Of a stretch of 64,000 bases of DNA, positions 8,523 to 17,759 are shown piece by piece. The position numbers and the translations under genes are program-made. This DNA comes from Nevskiales bacterium. Lineage in GTDB: Bacteria > Pseudomonadota > Gammaproteobacteria > Nevskiales > Nevskiaceae. The notes beneath the pieces were generated by a model. It saw only the letters and a list, made by a program, of their open reading frames with translations. It was not told where the DNA came from and ran no database searches. How positions within the stretch are numbered: position 1 is the first letter of the stretch; each line of letters opens with the position of its first letter. The DNA lies in the NCBI GenBank assembly GCA_028698335.1, contig JAQVDP010000001.1, forward strand, positions 186,001 to 250,000. Reading direction: 5' to 3'.

Positions 8523-11500
8523 TCAGAACACCGTCTCCACCGGAGCATGCACTCGCGCGCGCCCCGGCTGCAGGAACGGCTCGACATCCTCGGGCGGCAC
8601 GCCCCAGCTGAACAGCGCGCCCTGGGCGCGATCGCAGCCGTTGCGGCGCAGAAACGACAACTGCGCCTCGGATTCGACGCCTTCGGCGACGATGCGCAGC
8701 CCGAGGCTGCGGCCCAGGGCGATCACCGCCCGGCAGATCGCGGCGTCGTCGCTGTCGTCGAGAATATCGCGCACGAAGCTGCGATCGACCTTGAGCGTAC
8801 TGAGCGGGAAGCGCTGCAGATAGGCCAGCGACGAATATCCGGTGCCGAAATCGTCGAGCGCGATGAGCACGCCGAGCTCGCGCAGACGCCGCAGGGTCTC
8901 GGTGACGCTCTCGACGTCCTGCATCAGCATCGACTCGGTGACTTCCAACTCGAGCCAGCGCGGATGCAGGCCATGCTCGTCCAGCACGCGGGTGATTCGT
9001 TCGACGGTATCGTCGCGATGCAACTCCAGTGCCGACAGGTTGACCGAGACCGGCACCGCCTTGAGTCCGCGGCGTTGCCATTCGCGGTTCTGGCGGCAGG
9101 CTTCCCGCAACACCCAGTCGCTGATCTGACTGATCAGTCCGCTCTCCTCCGCAACCGGGATGAACTGGTCCGGCATCACCAGACCGCGTTCCGGGTGCTG
9201 CCAGCGCACCAGCGCCTCGACCCCGACAACTTCGCCGCTGGCGACATCGATCTGCGGCTGGTAGTACAGCCGCAGCTCGTCGGTCTCGAGCGCCTTGCGC
9301 AGATCGGTTTCGATCCTCAGGAATTCGTGGACACGCGCATTCATGTCCTTGGTGAAGAACCGGAAGCTCGCGCGGCCCGAATTCTTCGCGACATACATCG
9401 CCGCGTCGGCATTCTTCAGCAACGTGTCGACATCGACACCGTCGTCCGGATACATCGCGATGCCGATGCTCGCGGTGGTACTGAGAACATGCTGCTCGAT
9501 CACGAACGGCTTGCTCACCGCGTCGAGAATCTTGCTGGCCATATGCGCCAGATGCTCCGCATCGACGACATGAGTCACGAGGATGACGAACTCGTCGCCG
9601 CCCTGTCGCGCAACGGTGTCGGTCACGCGCACCACGGCGTGCAGACGCGACGCCATCTCCCGCAACAGCGCATCGCCGATGCTGTGCCCCAGCGAGTCGT
9701 TGATGTTCTTGAATCGATCGATGTCGATGAACATCACCGCGAACGGACGGCCGCTGCGCTGCGACGACGACAGCGCCAGCGTCAGCCGGTCGGCCAGGAC
9801 GATGCGGTTGGGCAGATTGGTCAGCGCGTCCACCTCGGCCAGATAGCGGATCCGCTCCTCGGAGGCCTTGCGCTCGGAAATATCCGAGAATACCGCGACG
9901 TGATGCACGACTCTGCCCGCCGCATCCCGGACCAGCGAAATGGTCAGCCATTCCGGATACAGCTCCCCTGACTTGCGCCGGTCCCAGACCTCGCCCTTCC
10001 ACACGCCTTCCAGCTGCAGGGTCCGCCACATCTGGCGATAGAAGTCCTTGTCGTGCCGCCCGGACGCCAGCACGCTCGGGTTGCGCCCGAGCACCTCGTC
10101 GAGGCTGTATCCGGTGATCGCGCTGAACGCGCGGTTGACCGAGACGATGCGGTTGTCGGCGTCGGTGATCATGATGGCCTCACCGAGGTGCTCGAACACT
10201 TCCGCAGACAGCCTCAGGCGCGCCTCGGCACGCTTGCGCTCGTCGATGTCCTGAACGATGCCGACGAAGTACTCCGGCTTGCCGTCGGCGTCACGCACCA
10301 CCGACACGGCGAGATCGACCCAGAAGACCCGGCCGTTGCGATGGACGTAGCGCTTCTCGATCCGGTACTCGTGGCGGCGGCCAGATGCGACCTCGACGTA
10401 AAGCTGGACCTCGCGCGGCAAATCATCCGGATGCGTCAGCTGGCTGAAGTTCATCCCGATCAGCTCGCCATCGGCGTAACCGAGCATCTGCTGGAACGCG
10501 GCATTTGCTCCGGTGATCCGGCCCTCGCTGTCGGCGAACGCGATCGCGGTTCCGACGCTCTCGAAGACGCCGCGGAAGCGGGCCTCGCTACGCGCCAGTG
10601 CGACCTCGCCGTGGTGCCGCTCGGCGATTTCGCGCGACAGCGCGGCGTTCTTGCACTCGAGCTCCAGCGTCCGCTCGGACACCACCTGCTCGATCCGGGC
10701 CGCGCGCCCGGTGATGACCAGCAGAAATCCACCCAGCAACGCCGAGAAGGCCAGCACCAGAAGCTGGGTCAGCCACGACTGCTGCGAGCGGTTCGCCAGC
10801 AGGAATGCGTCGCCGGCCGTGACCCGCAGCTGCCACTGGCGCTCACCGAGCGTGTGCGCATCCTGCCAGCTCAGCTTGGGTTCGGCATGCGGGTCCCCGC
10901 TCGCGAACAGCACCTGCTCGACGGTATGGGCGTCGACACCGACCAGGGCGACCGACAGGTCCCTGACATCGATGCCATCCAGCACATAGTCCATCAGCTC
11001 GCGCATGCCGACGACCGCTGTCGCAAACCCCAGCGGCGGACCGGAACCGCCGACCGGCTCGACGACGAGTACCCCCGCCGCACCGGTATGGATCAGCGAA
11101 AGCGCGCCGGAATAGCGGATGCCGCGGTCGCGCTCCGCCACATGCAGCAGCGCCGCCCTCAGTGGATCCGACCCCAGGTCGTACCCGACCACCCCGCGGT
11201 CGTCGAACGGGGGCCAGACGTGGCGAACCGGGTAATAGACCGGCCGCACGCCGACCGCGCGCCGACGCCCGTCGGCATCGAACTCGAACACCGGATCCCC
11301 GGCGGCGCCGCCGTCCTCGCGGCCGTATGCGGTGAGCGCCGGCGCTTCGACGCGCCGAACCCATTCGAGCGCGACGACACCGGGGGCCCGGCTGAGCAGA
11401 CCGTCGGCGAGCTGTCGGAACTCCCGTTCGTCGACGTGTTCCGACGCCTCGTAGTACGAAACCAGATTGGCAACCGTACCCGTCAGCCGCGCCAACGCCT

Positions 11501-12302
11501 CGTCGAGGCGCCCGTCGAGCTGCTCCGCGATCTGCCGGAACTGACGGTCGATCCGCTCGTTCTCCTCGCGATTGCTGTTGTGCACCACCAATGCGCCGAT
11601 CAGCAGCGACAGCAGCACCGTCACGCCGACCGGCCGCAGCCGTTTCATCCGGGTCGGTGCCGGCTCGCTGGCCCAGACGAGCAGGATCGGCGCCACCAGG
11701 AACACGCCCATCGAATCGCCGACCCACCAGGTCAGCCAGTTGACGCCCAGTTCCGCCATCGGCAGGCGATGGCCCAGCAACAGCGCGGCACTGCCGACAC
11801 TGGCCGCGATCACGCAGGCCAGCGGCCCGCCGAGCAGAATGAAACGGACGACGTCGAGCCCGCGCTCAAGCCGCAGCTGCGCATCGACGAAGCGCAGCAC
11901 CAGCCCGCGCCCGACGATGCCCTGGATCGTCGATCCGGTGCTGATCGCAGCGGCGATCCACCACGCATCGAGCGCCGCCGGGTCGGAAGACACACCCCCG
12001 ACCCAGGCATTGAGTACAAACGAACCCAGCCAGACACCGGGCCAGACCCGTGATCCCCACAGCAGCAGGAACGCCAGCATGATGCCCGACGGCGGCCAGA
12101 CGGCACTCGCGTAACCGGGAGGCAACGCCAGCTGCAATCCGGCCAGGCCGGCTGCGCAATAGGCTACTGCAAGCGCTGCGACCCGCAGCCACCATCCCGC
12201 TGCAGACCGCGCGGGGCGCAGCCAGGCGGCCCTGCCGACCAGGCGCGGGGCGTTGTCCGCGGCTGCGTCGGCAAGCAAGGGGTTCTTGGCATTCGGGTTC
12301 AT
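8523..12302 (-). CDS. MASE1-CHASE-PAS-PAS-GGDEF-EAL cyclic-di-GMP signalling protein
   Basis: A 1259-aa membrane receptor for c-di-GMP turnover. Order: about 8 predicted membrane segments of MASE1 type (35-240), a CHASE-like extracytoplasmic region (about 250-520, flanked by another membrane segment near 535), two PAS/PAC modules (about 590-710 and 715-835, each ending in IVQDIDERKR / VFSDISERKA), a GGDEF domain with intact GGDEF at 901-905, and an EAL domain with EAL at about 1029. Both catalytic motifs look intact, so it may be bifunctional. It converges on fmt and sits alone; no partner gene is obvious. The signal sensed by CHASE cannot be told from sequence. Confidence 0.93.
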   Translation of the reverse strand: MNPNAKNPLLADAAADNAPRLVGRAAWLRPARSAAGWWLRVAALAVAYCAAGLAGLQLALPPGYASAVWPPSGIMLAFLLLWGSRVWPGVWLGSFVLNAWVGGVSSDPAALDAWWIAAAISTGSTIQGIVGRGLVLRFVDAQLRLERGLDVVRFILLGGPLACVIAASVGSAALLLGHRLPMAELGVNWLTWWVGDSMGVFLVAPILLVWASEPAPTRMKRLRPVGVTVLLSLLIGALVVHNSNREENERIDRQFRQIAEQLDGRLDEALARLTGTVANLVSYYEASEHVDEREFRQLADGLLSRAPGVVALEWVRRVEAPALTAYGREDGGAAGDPVFEFDADGRRRAVGVRPVYYPVRHVWPPFDDRGVVGYDLGSDPLRAALLHVAERDRGIRYSGALSLIHTGAAGVLVVEPVGGSGPPLGFATAVVGMRELMDYVLDGIDVRDLSVALVGVDAHTVEQVLFASGDPHAEPKLSWQDAHTLGERQWQLRVTAGDAFLLANRSQQSWLTQLLVLAFSALLGGFLLVITGRAARIEQVVSERTLELECKNAALSREIAERHHGEVALARSEARFRGVFESVGTAIAFADSEGRITGANAAFQQMLGYADGELIGMNFSQLTHPDDLPREVQLYVEVASGRRHEYRIEKRYVHRNGRVFWVDLAVSVVRDADGKPEYFVGIVQDIDERKRAEARLRLSAEVFEHLGEAIMITDADNRIVSVNRAFSAITGYSLDEVLGRNPSVLASGRHDKDFYRQMWRTLQLEGVWKGEVWDRRKSGELYPEWLTISLVRDAAGRVVHHVAVFSDISERKASEERIRYLAEVDALTNLPNRIVLADRLTLALSSSQRSGRPFAVMFIDIDRFKNINDSLGHSIGDALLREMASRLHAVVRVTDTVARQGGDEFVILVTHVVDAEHLAHMASKILDAVSKPFVIEQHVLSTTASIGIAMYPDDGVDVDTLLKNADAAMYVAKNSGRASFRFFTKDMNARVHEFLRIETDLRKALETDELRLYYQPQIDVASGEVVGVEALVRWQHPERGLVMPDQFIPVAEESGLISQISDWVLREACRQNREWQRRGLKAVPVSVNLSALELHRDDTVERITRVLDEHGLHPRWLELEVTESMLMQDVESVTETLRRLRELGVLIALDDFGTGYSSLAYLQRFPLSTLKVDRSFVRDILDDSDDAAICRAVIALGRSLGLRIVAEGVESEAQLSFLRRNGCDRAQGALFSWGVPPEDVEPFLQPGRARVHAPVETVF

Positions 12303-12435
12303 CGCTGCCAGATATCGGCATCTCGGCAGCCCACTGTGTGGATAAGATCCCTACCCAGGCGGTCGCGCCGACCAACGGCGCGCCGAGGCCCGATCAGCGG
12401 CAATCGCCGGACCCGAACCGCGAACCCCGTCCGCC

Positions 12436-13404
12436 TCAGGAGGCCGTTGCGACCTCGGTCTGCTGGCTCCCCGCCAGGCGCCCGGGGCGGCTGAGCTGCT
12501 CCAGCCCGGCTTCCGGCACATATCCGGACCCGTCGCGCAGCTTGAACCAGCCCGGGGTGCTGATCGCCTCCAGCTCGAGCGACGTCCCGGGCTTGAGCCG
12601 GCCGACCACGAAACCGCTGTAGGCCGGCGCGGACCGCAGCGGCAGATACGCGCTGCCCACCACCGCGACGACGTCGGCCGCAGCCGGACGCGGCGCCTTC
12701 TGAACCGCCGGCGCCAGCCGCTTCAGGCCGGTAATCGCGCTGGCATGCAGGTAGCCCGGCTGCCCGTCGAGCTGAAACCAGTCCTGGCTGGCCGTCGGCA
12801 GCAGGCGGACGTCCGACCGCGCCGCCACCTTCGCCAGGACCGGCGCCCGCAAGGACGGCGCGACGCGCAGATTGACGCGGCTGTCGATGGTCCGTGCGGC
12901 CAGCAGCGGGGAGGCGTCGATCTGCAGCGGCGGCTGGTTGCGCACCGCCTGGACGATCTGCTCACGCTCCTGATTCGACGCCAGGCGCCCGCCATCCTGC
13001 AGCCGGCGCACCAGCGCCGAGTGTTCGTAGGAGGCGATCGCGAGCACTTCCCGGGTCAGCGTTTCGCAGGGCGCACGCTGCAACACCGAACGCCCGCCGG
13101 TATCCTCGGCCCCCTGCTTGACGGCACTGCCCGACCAGCGCAGTTCGATCCGCATCTGGTAGACACACTGGTCCGCGGAAACGCGGCCGGCAACGACATC
13201 CAGGCTCGGCTCGACCCGGCGGCCACCGCCGCTGGTCGACACCGCCGGCAGATCCACACCGAAACCCTGCGGCACACGCATCGGACCGGTGCGTACCGAT
13301 TCTAGGAACGCGACGAGCCCGTCAGGCGGCATGGGCGCCTCCTGCGCCCATGCCACACCCGACAGCATCGCCGCGCAGGACAGAAGTCCCGCTGCGACTT
13401 TCAT
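12436..13404 (-). CDS. Secreted protein with two bacterial SH3 domains
   Basis: 322 aa with a Sec signal peptide (MKVAAGLLSCAAMLSGVAWA, cleavage near 20-22). The N-terminal half is unassigned and has two Cys. The C-terminal half holds two SH3b-like modules: about 165-225 (SRVNLRVAPSLRAPVLAKVA ... WFQLDGQPGYLHAS) and about 245-305 (YLPLRSAPAYSGFVVGRLKPG ... GWFKLRDGSGYVPEA). SH3b domains usually bind peptidoglycan, so a periplasmic wall-associated role is likely. It is transcribed toward the c-di-GMP receptor gene, 133 nt away. No enzymatic motif seen. Confidence 0.75.
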   Translation of the reverse strand: MKVAAGLLSCAAMLSGVAWAQEAPMPPDGLVAFLESVRTGPMRVPQGFGVDLPAVSTSGGGRRVEPSLDVVAGRVSADQCVYQMRIELRWSGSAVKQGAEDTGGRSVLQRAPCETLTREVLAIASYEHSALVRRLQDGGRLASNQEREQIVQAVRNQPPLQIDASPLLAARTIDSRVNLRVAPSLRAPVLAKVAARSDVRLLPTASQDWFQLDGQPGYLHASAITGLKRLAPAVQKAPRPAAADVVAVVGSAYLPLRSAPAYSGFVVGRLKPGTSLELEAISTPGWFKLRDGSGYVPEAGLEQLSRPGRLAGSQQTEVATAS

Positions 13405-13547
13405 GAGAAAGGTCTCCCCAGACCAACCCGAATTTGAATCAACCGCCTATATCTGATGTCCCGATACTAAGCAGAAAAAGTGCCAGACAACCAGCCCCCT
13501 CGCGGGTAAATCCGGCCCAATCCGACGGCGCCGTCGTCCGGTCGCCC

Positions 13548-15434
13548 TCAGTTCAGGGCCGACACCGGCACCACCGGGACGACGAAAGAGGACGGATGCT
13601 CGGCATTGCTGTCGATACGCAGCACCCCCAGAACCTGATCCAGCAGGTCGGTCACCGGCGGCAGCCCGTGCGGAAAGTCGCTGCTGCCGACCGCGATGCG
13701 CAGGCTGTGACCGGCCTTGATCACGAAGCTCGACGGGAAAACCTCGATGTTGACGAGGGTCGACTCGCCCGGCGCGAACGGCGCCTTCACATCCTCGGTG
13801 AACGGATGCCAGGGCTGGATCATGTCCCCGCTCAGCATGCGGGACCGGCCCGCATCCACCGCCCGCAGCGAAACGGTCAGGGTCCCATTGGTCAGCTCTG
13901 TCGAGCCGCCATCCGGATCGACGTCGGTAATGCGCACGGCGACGCTGGCATCGGTGGCCAGGGCGCGCGACACCCACAGATCCGCCTGGATCGGACCGTT
14001 GACGTAGTAGTCCTCGTCCATCGGCGGCGTCGTGTAGGTCACCGCACCGAGCAGCGGCAGCTCGTTGATGTTGTTGGCGCCGTCGAAGCAGGGCAGCGGC
14101 ACCAGTCCCAGTACCCCGGCGGTCCACTGCGCCGAGCTCACCGAGCACAGACCCTGGACCGGAATCTGCAGCGTGTAGCGCGACGGCTCGTCGGCACCCG
14201 GCGGCTCGGCGCTCAGGCTGTGGTCGCCATGCAGATACCAGCGCTCGGCCCGCGCCTGCGGATGCGGCCAGTCCGGCGACACCACATAGCGCTCCTCACC
14301 GAAGACGTACTGGGTCACGTTCGGCACCGACTCGGCTCCGTTGTCCATGCCGCGCAGATAGCGGTCGAACCACATCAGTGCGATCTGATTGGTGCTCGGA
14401 ACGCCATCGGCCGGCAGGCCGGCGCCGAATGAGGCATCGACGTGCGTCCAGGGACCGATCAGCAGCTTGGCCGTCGTGTTCTTCTTGATCACCTCGTACA
14501 GCATCGGCTCACCGCGCTGGAAGATGTCGTGCAGGCCGCCGACGATGAAGGTCGGCACCCGGATCCGGTCCGCAACCTCGATCGGCGAGCGCGTGCGCCA
14601 GAACGCGCTGTCGTAGTTCTGCCCGCCGGACCCGAGGATCGCCTGCAGGATCACCGGCACGTCATAGGTGAGCGTGCCCAGCAGGTGATCGATGAGGGCC
14701 GGGACCACCTCCGGCGACGGCTGCGCCGGCACCAGCCCGAGGCCGGTCACCAGGCCCAGCCACAGCGGAATGAAGCCGGCATTGACCTGCCCGCCGGTGA
14801 ACACGATGTCGCGATAGGCGTCGCCCATCGGCACCAGCGCGAAGATCGCCTTGTGCGCCGGATGCCGCCAGGCACCGGTGAAGATCTGGGTGATGCCCAT
14901 GAACGACGGCCCCCAGGTGCCGACCTTGCCGTTGCTCCAGGGCTGCGCCGCGACCCAGTCCATGACCTCCTTGTAGTCGAGCTGCTCGCGCTCGCTGAAG
15001 ATCTCCCAGGTCCCGCCCGAGGTGCCGGTTCCGCGCACGTCGACCGCGACATGCGCATAGCCGTGCCGGACCAGATCGCTGTTGAACGCGAATCCGTCGA
15101 CGTAGCCCGACGCACTCTTGTTGTAGCCAGTCTGGGTCAGGACGACCGGCAGCGGGCCTTCGACCGCGTTGCCGTCGGCATCCGCCGGCAGCATCACCTG
15201 TGCCGACAGCAGCACGCCGTCGCTCATCGGAATGTATTCGGCCGGCAGGCGGACCGTGTTCGGGTAGTCGTCGTCGCGCTGGTAGTCGATCCACTTGGCC
15301 GCGGCACCGCCGCTGCCCGCCGAACCCGTGCCCGCCGCGTCGTCCGGCGTATCGCCGCTGGTGCAGGCCACACCCGCGATCGCCCATGACAGAATCATCA
15401 ACGGCCACAGCAGGGGCCGCAGTACGCTCGCCAT
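13548..15434 (-). CDS. CocE/NonD-family serine hydrolase, probable lipoprotein
   Basis: 628 aa from the ATG at 15434, with GGAGAG about 7 nt upstream. The N-terminus is a membrane signal ending GVACTSGD followed by a Gly/Ala/Ser linker, consistent with a lipoprotein though the lipobox is not ideal. The body is the X-Pro dipeptidyl-peptidase (S15)/CocE alpha/beta-hydrolase: oxyanion segment VDVRGTGTSGG, nucleophile in TWGPSFMG, Asp in IVGGLHDIF and His in IGPWTHVDA, then the jelly-roll C-terminal domain. Relatives cleave acyl esters or peptides, so the substrate is not predictable. It precedes no clear operon partner (113 nt to the next gene). Confidence 0.88.
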   Translation of the reverse strand: MASVLRPLLWPLMILSWAIAGVACTSGDTPDDAAGTGSAGSGGAAAKWIDYQRDDDYPNTVRLPAEYIPMSDGVLLSAQVMLPADADGNAVEGPLPVVLTQTGYNKSASGYVDGFAFNSDLVRHGYAHVAVDVRGTGTSGGTWEIFSEREQLDYKEVMDWVAAQPWSNGKVGTWGPSFMGITQIFTGAWRHPAHKAIFALVPMGDAYRDIVFTGGQVNAGFIPLWLGLVTGLGLVPAQPSPEVVPALIDHLLGTLTYDVPVILQAILGSGGQNYDSAFWRTRSPIEVADRIRVPTFIVGGLHDIFQRGEPMLYEVIKKNTTAKLLIGPWTHVDASFGAGLPADGVPSTNQIALMWFDRYLRGMDNGAESVPNVTQYVFGEERYVVSPDWPHPQARAERWYLHGDHSLSAEPPGADEPSRYTLQIPVQGLCSVSSAQWTAGVLGLVPLPCFDGANNINELPLLGAVTYTTPPMDEDYYVNGPIQADLWVSRALATDASVAVRITDVDPDGGSTELTNGTLTVSLRAVDAGRSRMLSGDMIQPWHPFTEDVKAPFAPGESTLVNIEVFPSSFVIKAGHSLRIAVGSSDFPHGLPPVTDLLDQVLGVLRIDSNAEHPSSFVVPVVPVSALN

Positions 15435-15607
15435 CTTTCTCTCTCCAGTCTTATCGCACGAACCGCAAGCCGCGGACCGTAGCAACGGGACCGGCGTGTC
15501 TCATTGGCCGCAGCGCCAGTTGACGGGCCGGCGGCGTCGACACGGACTGTAGGCGGAAGATCACATGCTGCGGGCAGGCAACGACAGTCTTGAACGGGAC
15601 CGTCCGA

Positions 15608-17716
15608 TCATGCCGCCACCGCCCGGCGCCGCAGCGTCGCACCGAACACGAGCACCGCGACCAGGACCAGCGAAGCCCAGGTCGCCGGTTCCGGACCGGC
15701 CGCTCCGGTGAAGGCCGGCGCGCTGCTGCCATAGGCGGCCGGCGTCACCCCGGCGACCGGCGGCAGCGCAACGTCGACCTCGCTCGCAGCGTCCGGCGCG
15801 GCGTTGACGATCTGCTCGGATACCGCGACGAAAGCGGTCCAGCGTGTCACCAGCTTGAAATCGAGACCCAGCTGCGTCACCTGCCGCCGCACCGTGGCAA
15901 GCTGCGGCGGCGTCTCGCCACGCTGCTCGAACCAGCGCGGCGGCAGACTCAGCTCGCGCATCTTCTGGGCGATCGCCGCACGCGCCCACACCAGCCCGAC
16001 GGCCTCGCCGTCGGCGGGCCCGGCGGCAAGATCGACCGGCAGCACCAGGGTCGCGGCGCGCGCGCCCGCGCGACCGTGGACGCGGATGCTGCCTGTAGCC
16101 GCTTCGGCGAACCGGCCCTGGATCCGGATCGACTGCCCGGCGAACAGATCCGGGATCTGCTGCGGCAGCACCGACGTCACCGGCAGTCCGCCCCAGTCGA
16201 TCTCGATGTCGGTCAGCACCGGCGACTGCAGGCGGTCGCTGAGTTCGGCGGCCACCGCGGCGACGTCCTCGGTCGGGTCCATATAGCGGGTGAAGCCACG
16301 CCCGACGCGGCCGACTTCGTCGAGCAGGAAGCGGTTGACCCCGGCGCCGACACCGAACACATAGACCCGGGCGTCGCCCAGCAGCTCGCCGACCAGCGAC
16401 AGGATCTCGTAGTCGTTGCCGATGTAGCCGTCGGTCAGAAAGGTGACGATGCGTTTGACCCCCGGCGCCGGCGGCGTCTCCAGGGCCTGGTGGATGCCGG
16501 ACGCCATCATCGTGCCGCCCATGCCGCGCAGCGCGTCGACGTAGCGCAGCCCCGCGGCGATGTTGTCGGGTGTCGCCGCCCGCGGCGTGCGGCTGAATTC
16601 GGTCGCGCGGTCGCTGAAGCGGATGATGCGGAAGCTGTCGGTGGGCCGCAGCTTGCGCAGCGCCTGACGCATGAACGCCTTGCTCGCGTCCATCGGCAAC
16701 CCCGACATCGACCCCGAGCAGTCGAGCAGGAACACCATCTCGCGCGGACTGATGTCGGCGTCGTCCGGTGCCGCCGGCGGCTCGATCAGCAACGAGAAGA
16801 ATCCGCCGCGCGCATCTCGCTGCACCAGCAGACCCGCGGCGTTGGCGGCACCGGACAGGGCATAGCGCAGCACGAAATCGCGGTTGTCGATGGTCCGCCC
16901 GGCGTCCAGACCGATGTGCCAGAGGCCGGCGCTGTCGACCGTCGTCGCCAGCGCATGGGTCCGGCTCGACACCGCGCGGATCGGCAGGGCCGAATGCAGA
17001 TCCACCTGCACGGAAACCCGATCCTCATCGATCCGGGGCGGCAGCTCCAGACCGAACACCGGCGGATAGGGCATCGGCGCGTCGAGCTGCCAGCGACCCG
17101 GGATCGACTCCCCGACTGCCGGAGCGGCGTCCGGCGGCGGCGCGGCGTCATCGCGCGGATTGAAGCGCGGCCCGACCACCAGCGGCAGCACCAGCTCGTA
17201 CTCGCCGTCGACCTTCGGCACGGTCTGCACATAGCGCAGGGTCACGGTGACCGGCAGGCCCGGCATCAGATTCGCGATCTGCTGGGTGAACATGTTGGGG
17301 CGCTGCTGTTTGAGCAGCGCGGCCGCGCGACCTTCCGACTTGGCCCGCTCGAACGTCCGCTGCGCCTGCTCGATCTCCTGGATCTGCGCGCGGACGCGTT
17401 CGCCGCCGACGTCCATCCACATCTCGTACACCGCCGCTCCGGCGTTGAGCGGAAACAGATAGCGCGCGTGCAGCGCCTGCCCGGCGGGATTGGCGAAGGT
17501 CTGCACCACCGTCACCGTCGCGAGGTCCCCGCGAATGTCGGCGTGGATGTCGCTCCTGAGGCTGGGCAACACGACGCTGCGACCGTCGATCTCGGCCTCG
17601 ATGCTGCCGGCCAGGGCCGGCGGCTCGCCGGCACGGGCCAGCGCCAACGGCAACAGGAACAGCAGCAGGACGAAGCCGCCGAAGAACAGCGTGCGATTGA
17701 GCAGGGAATGGGTCAT
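15608..17716 (-). CDS. VIT and vWA domain protein with C-terminal exosortase sorting signal
   Basis: 702 aa from the ATG at 17716 (GGAG 7 nt upstream). N-terminal membrane signal (about 5-30), VIT domain (about 40-170, VVQTFANPAGQALHARYLFP), vWA domain (about 330-510) with an intact MIDAS motif DCSGS, and a C-terminal tail GPEPATWASLVLVAVLVF + ATLRRRAVAA: a PEP motif, hydrophobic helix and basic cluster, as in PEP-CTERM-type proteins. This makes it the evident substrate of the exosortase encoded 43 nt upstream. VIT/vWA proteins mediate metal-dependent adhesion; the ligand is unknown. No LPxTG signal is present, so a classical sortase is excluded. Confidence 0.92.
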   Translation of the reverse strand: MTHSLLNRTLFFGGFVLLLFLLPLALARAGEPPALAGSIEAEIDGRSVVLPSLRSDIHADIRGDLATVTVVQTFANPAGQALHARYLFPLNAGAAVYEMWMDVGGERVRAQIQEIEQAQRTFERAKSEGRAAALLKQQRPNMFTQQIANLMPGLPVTVTLRYVQTVPKVDGEYELVLPLVVGPRFNPRDDAAPPPDAAPAVGESIPGRWQLDAPMPYPPVFGLELPPRIDEDRVSVQVDLHSALPIRAVSSRTHALATTVDSAGLWHIGLDAGRTIDNRDFVLRYALSGAANAAGLLVQRDARGGFFSLLIEPPAAPDDADISPREMVFLLDCSGSMSGLPMDASKAFMRQALRKLRPTDSFRIIRFSDRATEFSRTPRAATPDNIAAGLRYVDALRGMGGTMMASGIHQALETPPAPGVKRIVTFLTDGYIGNDYEILSLVGELLGDARVYVFGVGAGVNRFLLDEVGRVGRGFTRYMDPTEDVAAVAAELSDRLQSPVLTDIEIDWGGLPVTSVLPQQIPDLFAGQSIRIQGRFAEAATGSIRVHGRAGARAATLVLPVDLAAGPADGEAVGLVWARAAIAQKMRELSLPPRWFEQRGETPPQLATVRRQVTQLGLDFKLVTRWTAFVAVSEQIVNAAPDAASEVDVALPPVAGVTPAAYGSSAPAFTGAAGPEPATWASLVLVAVLVFGATLRRRAVAA

Positions 17717-17759
17717 GTCGGAACTCCGGTGATCGGCAAAGAGAAGCGCATGGGAACTA

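Noticed and set aside
15608-15700. LPxTG-type sortase signal on the VIT/vWA protein
   Set aside because: No LPxTG; the tail is PEP, hydrophobic helix and Arg cluster, and the neighbouring enzyme is an exosortase.
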